Below, piece after piece: positions 21,938 to 24,926 of a DNA stretch of 24,926 bases. Numbering within the stretch: position 1 is the first letter of the stretch; each line of letters begins with the position of its first letter. Source of the stretch: Bacteroidales bacterium UBA3630 (GTDB lineage Bacteria > Bacteroidota > Bacteroidia > Bacteroidales > P3); NCBI GenBank assembly GCA_002373995.1, contig DFLB01000034.1, positions 1 through 24,926 of the forward strand, read 5' to 3'. A model generated the notes under the pieces. That model was not told the DNA's origin, did not search any database, and worked only from the letters and a program-made list of their open reading frames with translations. A program made the translations under genes and the position numbers.

Positions 21938-22063
21938 ATGGGTTTTATGGGTTTAATGGGTTTAATGGGTTTAGTGGGTTTAGTGGGGCTAATGGGGTTA
22001 GTGGGTTTAATGGGTTTAATGGGGTTAGTGGGTTTAATGGGTTTAATGGGGTTTATGGGTTTT
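21938..22063. repeat. minisatellite of fourteen 9-bp units
   Basis: Fourteen 9-base units with consensus ATGGGTTTA run without a break; variants include GTGGGTTTA, ATGGGGTTA and GTGGGGCTA. The plus strand carries a GGG or GGGG tract in every unit with about 5-6 bases between, so a G-quadruplex is possible. Because the unit is a multiple of three, the array keeps reading frames open (Met-Gly-Leu repeats), which I take as a by-product rather than a gene. Confidence 0.93.
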
Positions 22064-22129
22064 GCCTTGGATATGCCTTGGATATGCTTAGGATATGCTT
22101 AGGATGAGCTTAGGATGAGCTTAGGATGA
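22064..22129. repeat. minisatellite of six 11-bp units
   Basis: Six 11-base units abut the 9-bp array with no spacer: two of GCCTTGGATAT, one of GCTTAGGATAT and three of GCTTAGGATGA. The stepwise change along the array shows it grew by local duplication. It lies about 65 bases before truA, just upstream of its promoter. Confidence 0.93.
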
Positions 22130-22177
22130 GCTTTGGGGGTGGGGAGGGGGTTATGTGTTTGAATTAAAAAAAAAGTG

Positions 22178-22185
22178 TATCTTTG
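22178..22185 (+). promoter_or_regulatory. TAnnTTTG promoter box for truA
   Basis: TATCTTTG is an exact -7 box ending 11 bases before the truA start codon, so the leader would be very short. TTTG at 22158-22161 is a possible -33 box but only 16 bases away. Confidence 0.6.
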
Positions 22186-22196
22186 CAGTCTGATTT

Positions 22197-22994
22197 ATGG
22201 GACGCTATTTTATACATTTGGCCTATAATGGAGCCAATTACAACGGTTGGCAGACTCAGCCGGGGCTGCCGACGGTGCAGCAGACGCTGGAGGACGGGCT
22301 CAGCACCCTGCTGCGGCAGTCGGTCGGGGTGGTGGGTTGCGGACGCACGGACACGGGTGTCCACGCGAGCGACTTCTATGCGCACTTTGATGTTGAAGAG
22401 GGGGGAGGGGAGAGCACAGGAGGGCGGATGCTGCCCGCTAATCTGGTGTTCAAACTCAACAACCTGCTGCCGTCGGATATTGTCATCTATGACATTGTGC
22501 CTGTGGCCGATAATGCACATGCGCGTTACGATGCCGTTGCGCGTACCTACCAGTATCATGTCAGCGACCGCCGTCTGCCGTTCCGCCAGGGGCAGTATTG
22601 TCGCATCTACTACCGGCCCGACATAGACAAGATGAATGAGGCGGCGCGGGTACTGATGGAATATGAGGACTTTACGAGTTTTGCCAAACTGCATACGCAG
22701 GTGAAAACCAACATCTGCCACCTTACGCAGGCCGAATGGAGGGAGGAGGAAGACGGTTGGGTGTTCACTATCCGCAGCAATCGCTTCCTGCGGAACATGG
22801 TGCGGAGCGTCACCGGGACGCTGCTCGATGTGGGACGTGGAAAGCTGACGATCGACGGTCTGAGAGAGATAGTGGAACGCCGCGACCGCTGCGCAGCCGG
22901 CGTCAGCATGCCGGCCTGCGGCCTCTTCCTCACCAAGGTGGAATATCCGGAGGGGGTTGAGCATGGAGAAATGGAAATAAAAAGTCAAGAATGA
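22197..22994 (+). CDS. truA: tRNA pseudouridine synthase A
   Basis: The 265-residue protein is a complete TruA. The catalytic motif GCGRTDTGVHA has its aspartate at residue 52, and RYDAVARTYQYHV, DFTSFAKLHT and RSNRFLRNMVRSVTGTLLDVGRG are the other family blocks. It converts uridines 38-40 of the anticodon arm to pseudouridine, acting as a dimer in the cytoplasm. The start ATG follows a short-leader promoter. Its last codon overlaps the prmA start as ATGA, so the two are coupled. GC content is that of the chromosome flanks. Confidence 0.96.
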   Translation: MGRYFIHLAYNGANYNGWQTQPGLPTVQQTLEDGLSTLLRQSVGVVGCGRTDTGVHASDFYAHFDVEEGGGESTGGRMLPANLVFKLNNLLPSDIVIYDIVPVADNAHARYDAVARTYQYHVSDRRLPFRQGQYCRIYYRPDIDKMNEAARVLMEYEDFTSFAKLHTQVKTNICHLTQAEWREEEDGWVFTIRSNRFLRNMVRSVTGTLLDVGRGKLTIDGLREIVERRDRCAAGVSMPACGLFLTKVEYPEGVEHGEMEIKSQE

Positions 22995-23833
22995 AATATA
23001 TAGAAGTAACCTTTACGATGGACGACACCGGCATCTTTCGCGACATGCTGGTGGATACCCTGGGCAACGAAGGCCCGTTCGAGAGCTTTGTGGAGACCGC
23101 CGATGGCCTGAAAGCCTATGTGCAACAGGCGCAATATGACCCGCGCTGGATAGAGGCCACGGTGCAAGCCTTTCCTGTGCCGCTCAGCTATAAAGCTGAA
23201 GAGATGGAAGACCGCGACTGGAACGCCGAGTGGGAGAAGAGTCACGAAGCCGTGCTTGTGAGGGCCGACGACGGCGCTACCGTCTATGTGCGTGCCCCGT
23301 TCCACCCCCACCGCACCGATGTGGACTATGAAGTCATTATCGAACCCAAGATGAGCTTCGGCACAGCGCACCATCCCACCACCTACATGATGATCAGCTA
23401 TGTTGCCGAGTTGCCTGTGGCGGGGAAGCGGGTGCTTGACATGGGGTGTGGTACCGCTGTGCTGGGCATCCTTGCCAAAATGCGCGGAGCGGCATACGTC
23501 GAAGGTATAGACGTTGACGAATGGGCCTGGCGCAACGCGCAGGAAAACGCCGCCACCAACAATGTGGAACTGTCGCTGCGTCTGGGCGATGCTTCGCTTC
23601 TGGCCGACAGCACATTCGACATCATTATCGCCAACATCAACCGTAATATCCTGCTGGCCGACATGCAACGCTATGCCGCTGCACTGGCCGCCGGCGGCAC
23701 GCTGCTGCTCAGCGGCTTCTATGGCGCCGATGAGGGGATGCTCATCGCCAAAGCCAACGAGTTCGGTATGACGCTGGCAGGCAAGAAGAACCGCGACGGA
23801 TGGTCGGCGCTGCAGTTGAAAAAGAGCGAATAG
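22991..23833 (+). CDS. prmA: ribosomal protein L11 methyltransferase
   Basis: The 280-residue protein has the PrmA layout: an N-terminal ferredoxin-like substrate domain (about 1-85), then the conserved EPKMSFGTAHHPTT block (118-131), and the AdoMet domain with VLDMGCGTAVLG (148-159) and the acidic EGIDVDEWA strand. NINRNIL (about 214-220) is the N-(I/P)-type catalytic-site block. It trimethylates amino groups of ribosomal protein L11. Its ATG overlaps the truA stop by four bases, and topB starts five bases after its stop. Confidence 0.95.
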   Translation: MKYIEVTFTMDDTGIFRDMLVDTLGNEGPFESFVETADGLKAYVQQAQYDPRWIEATVQAFPVPLSYKAEEMEDRDWNAEWEKSHEAVLVRADDGATVYVRAPFHPHRTDVDYEVIIEPKMSFGTAHHPTTYMMISYVAELPVAGKRVLDMGCGTAVLGILAKMRGAAYVEGIDVDEWAWRNAQENAATNNVELSLRLGDASLLADSTFDIIIANINRNILLADMQRYAAALAAGGTLLLSGFYGADEGMLIAKANEFGMTLAGKKNRDGWSALQLKKSE

Positions 23834-23838
23834 AGAAC

Positions 23839-24926
23839 ATGATTGTTTGCATAGCAGAAAAGCCGAGCGTGGCGAGAGAGATAGCCAAGGTGCTGGGGGC
23901 CAATGCGCAGCATGATGGCTACTTGGAGGGTAACGGCTACCAGGTTACGTGGACCTTCGGCCACCTCTGTACCCTAAAAGAGCCACAGGACTATACCGAC
24001 CAGTGGAAACGCTGGAGCCTGTGGAGCCTGCCGATGATACCGTCACGCTTCGGCATCAAGCTCATAGACAACGACGGCTACAAAAAGCAATTCGCCGTCA
24101 TCGAACGCCTCATGCAAGCCGCCGACGGCATCATCAACTGTGGCGATGCCGGCCAGGAAGGAGAGCTCATCCAGCGCTGGGTTATGCAAAAAGCCCGCGC
24201 CACCTGCCCCGTGCAGCGCCTGTGGGTCAGCAGCCTTACGGAAGAGGCTATCCGCGAAGCCTTTGCGCAGCTGAAGCCGCAGGAGGAATACCAGAGCCTC
24301 TACGAAGCCGGCCTCTGCCGGGCCATTGGCGACTGGCTGCTCGGCATGAACGCCACGCGACTCTACACACTCCGCTTTGCGCAATCCAAAGGACAGATAC
24401 TCAGCATTGGCCGGGTGCAGACACCCACGCTGGCCATGATAGTGAAGCGCCACTTCGAGATCAAGAACTTCAAGCCCGAGAAATACTGGATACTCAGCAC
24501 CCTCTATCGCGGCGTCGTCTTCAACTCCACGAAGGGCAAGATAAAGGACCTCAAGGACTTCAATGGCCTTGAGGAAATCAAGGGGAAAGACTTCACGGTC
24601 GACTCGATAGAGCAGAAAGCGGGCACCGAGGCGCCGCCGCGCCTCTTCGACCTCACCTCGCTGCAGGTGGAGTGCAACAAGAAATATTCCTTCTCGGCCG
24701 ACGACACGCTGAAGCACATCCAGAGCCTCTACGAAAAGAAGCTGACGACCTATCCGCGTGTGGATACCACCTACCTGTCTGACGATGTCTACGCCAAGTG
24801 CCCCGCCATACTGCAGGGCATCACGCCATACGCGCCGCTGGTGCAGCCGCTGATGGGCAAGAAGCTGAAAAAGAGCAAGAAGGTGTTCGACAGCTCGAAA
24901 GTCACCGACCACCATGCCATCATCCC
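23839..24926 (+). CDS. topB: DNA topoisomerase III, N-terminal part
   Basis: The frame opens with the ATG at 23839 and is still open at the window end, giving about 362 residues of a type IA topoisomerase. The start MIVCIAEKPSVAREIAKVLGA is typical of TopB. The TOPRIM site is GDAGQEGELI (102-111), and the catalytic tyrosine is Tyr305 in TTYPRVDTTYLS, close to Tyr328 of E. coli TopB. LSIGRVQTPTLAMIV (about 193-207) is another strongly conserved block. It relaxes and decatenates single-strand-containing DNA. It appears to be the third gene of the truA-prmA-topB transcript. Chromosomal rather than plasmid or integrative-element origin is suggested by these neighbours, although TopB copies also occur on conjugative elements. 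Confidence 0.93.
   Translation, partial: MIVCIAEKPSVAREIAKVLGANAQHDGYLEGNGYQVTWTFGHLCTLKEPQDYTDQWKRWSLWSLPMIPSRFGIKLIDNDGYKKQFAVIERLMQAADGIINCGDAGQEGELIQRWVMQKARATCPVQRLWVSSLTEEAIREAFAQLKPQEEYQSLYEAGLCRAIGDWLLGMNATRLYTLRFAQSKGQILSIGRVQTPTLAMIVKRHFEIKNFKPEKYWILSTLYRGVVFNSTKGKIKDLKDFNGLEEIKGKDFTVDSIEQKAGTEAPPRLFDLTSLQVECNKKYSFSADDTLKHIQSLYEKKLTTYPRVDTTYLSDDVYAKCPAILQGITPYAPLVQPLMGKKLKKSKKVFDSSKVTDHHAII

Noticed and set aside
21832..22107. plus-strand open frames through the 9-bp array (Met-Gly-Leu repeats)
   Set aside because: A repeat unit divisible by three keeps frames open by itself; there is no promoter or conserved flank to suggest translation.
21938..22129. CRISPR array
   Set aside because: Units of 9 and 11 bases are contiguous with no unique spacers and no cas genes nearby.

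Overview
The window looks like a chromosomal segment of a Bacteroidales bacterium. Several genes are preceded by the Bacteroidetes-type promoter box TAnnTTTG (best case with a TTTG box 19 bases upstream, at 6063-6093). Intergenic spacers are AT-rich, lipoprotein signals of the MKKxxx...GC type recur, and the gene families (YqhD-type alcohol dehydrogenase, DUF362 lipoprotein, AraC/HxlR regulators, DUF4143 ATPase) are common in that order. I cannot fix the genus; a Prevotella-like lineage is only a guess.

Left flank (1-5641, all minus strand): a flavodoxin-like lipoprotein cut by the window edge; an operon of iron-dependent alcohol dehydrogenase, DUF4440-like secreted protein and Isf-type flavoprotein; then an operon of hexapeptide acetyltransferase, DUF362 lipoprotein and aldo/keto reductase that ends at a strong hairpin terminator (3111-3144). 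Together these look like redox and aldehyde housekeeping or stress genes. Two clusters of short palindromic elements (292-384 and 5770-5990) lie in the spacers.

Centre (6120-13950, plus strand): a compact, visibly AT-richer defence operon. It is a Type III restriction-modification system whose mod and res genes are separated by four tightly packed genes: a small HEPN-like protein with an RNxxxH motif, an unrecognised two-helix membrane protein, a PIN nuclease/GNAT/PUA-like three-domain protein, and an ASCH protein. Gaps are 2, 17 and 6 bases and then overlaps of 23 and 4 bases, so the six genes almost surely share one transcript. I know of no named system with this gene order, and it is the main candidate for something undescribed. 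The end of the island is eroded: a truncated PIN-like gene, a 12-bp tandem repeat, a pentapeptide-repeat gene, and a broken piece of an AraC regulator gene.

Right flank (14824-24926): a DUF4143-type ATPase sits between the AraC fragment and an intact related AraC gene. A minus-strand set follows: HxlR regulator, class M sirtuin (SirTM), PNPOx-like flavoprotein, degenerate metallo-beta-lactamase lipoprotein, cupin, the SirTM-type zinc macrodomain ADP-ribose hydrolase, and a second AraC regulator. The presence of SirTM and its macrodomain partner within 3 kb suggests a reversible ADP-ribosylation circuit tied to redox stress. A 192-bp block of two abutting minisatellites (14 x 9 bp, then 6 x 11 bp) separates this set from the plus-strand housekeeping genes truA, prmA and topB (topB runs off the window).
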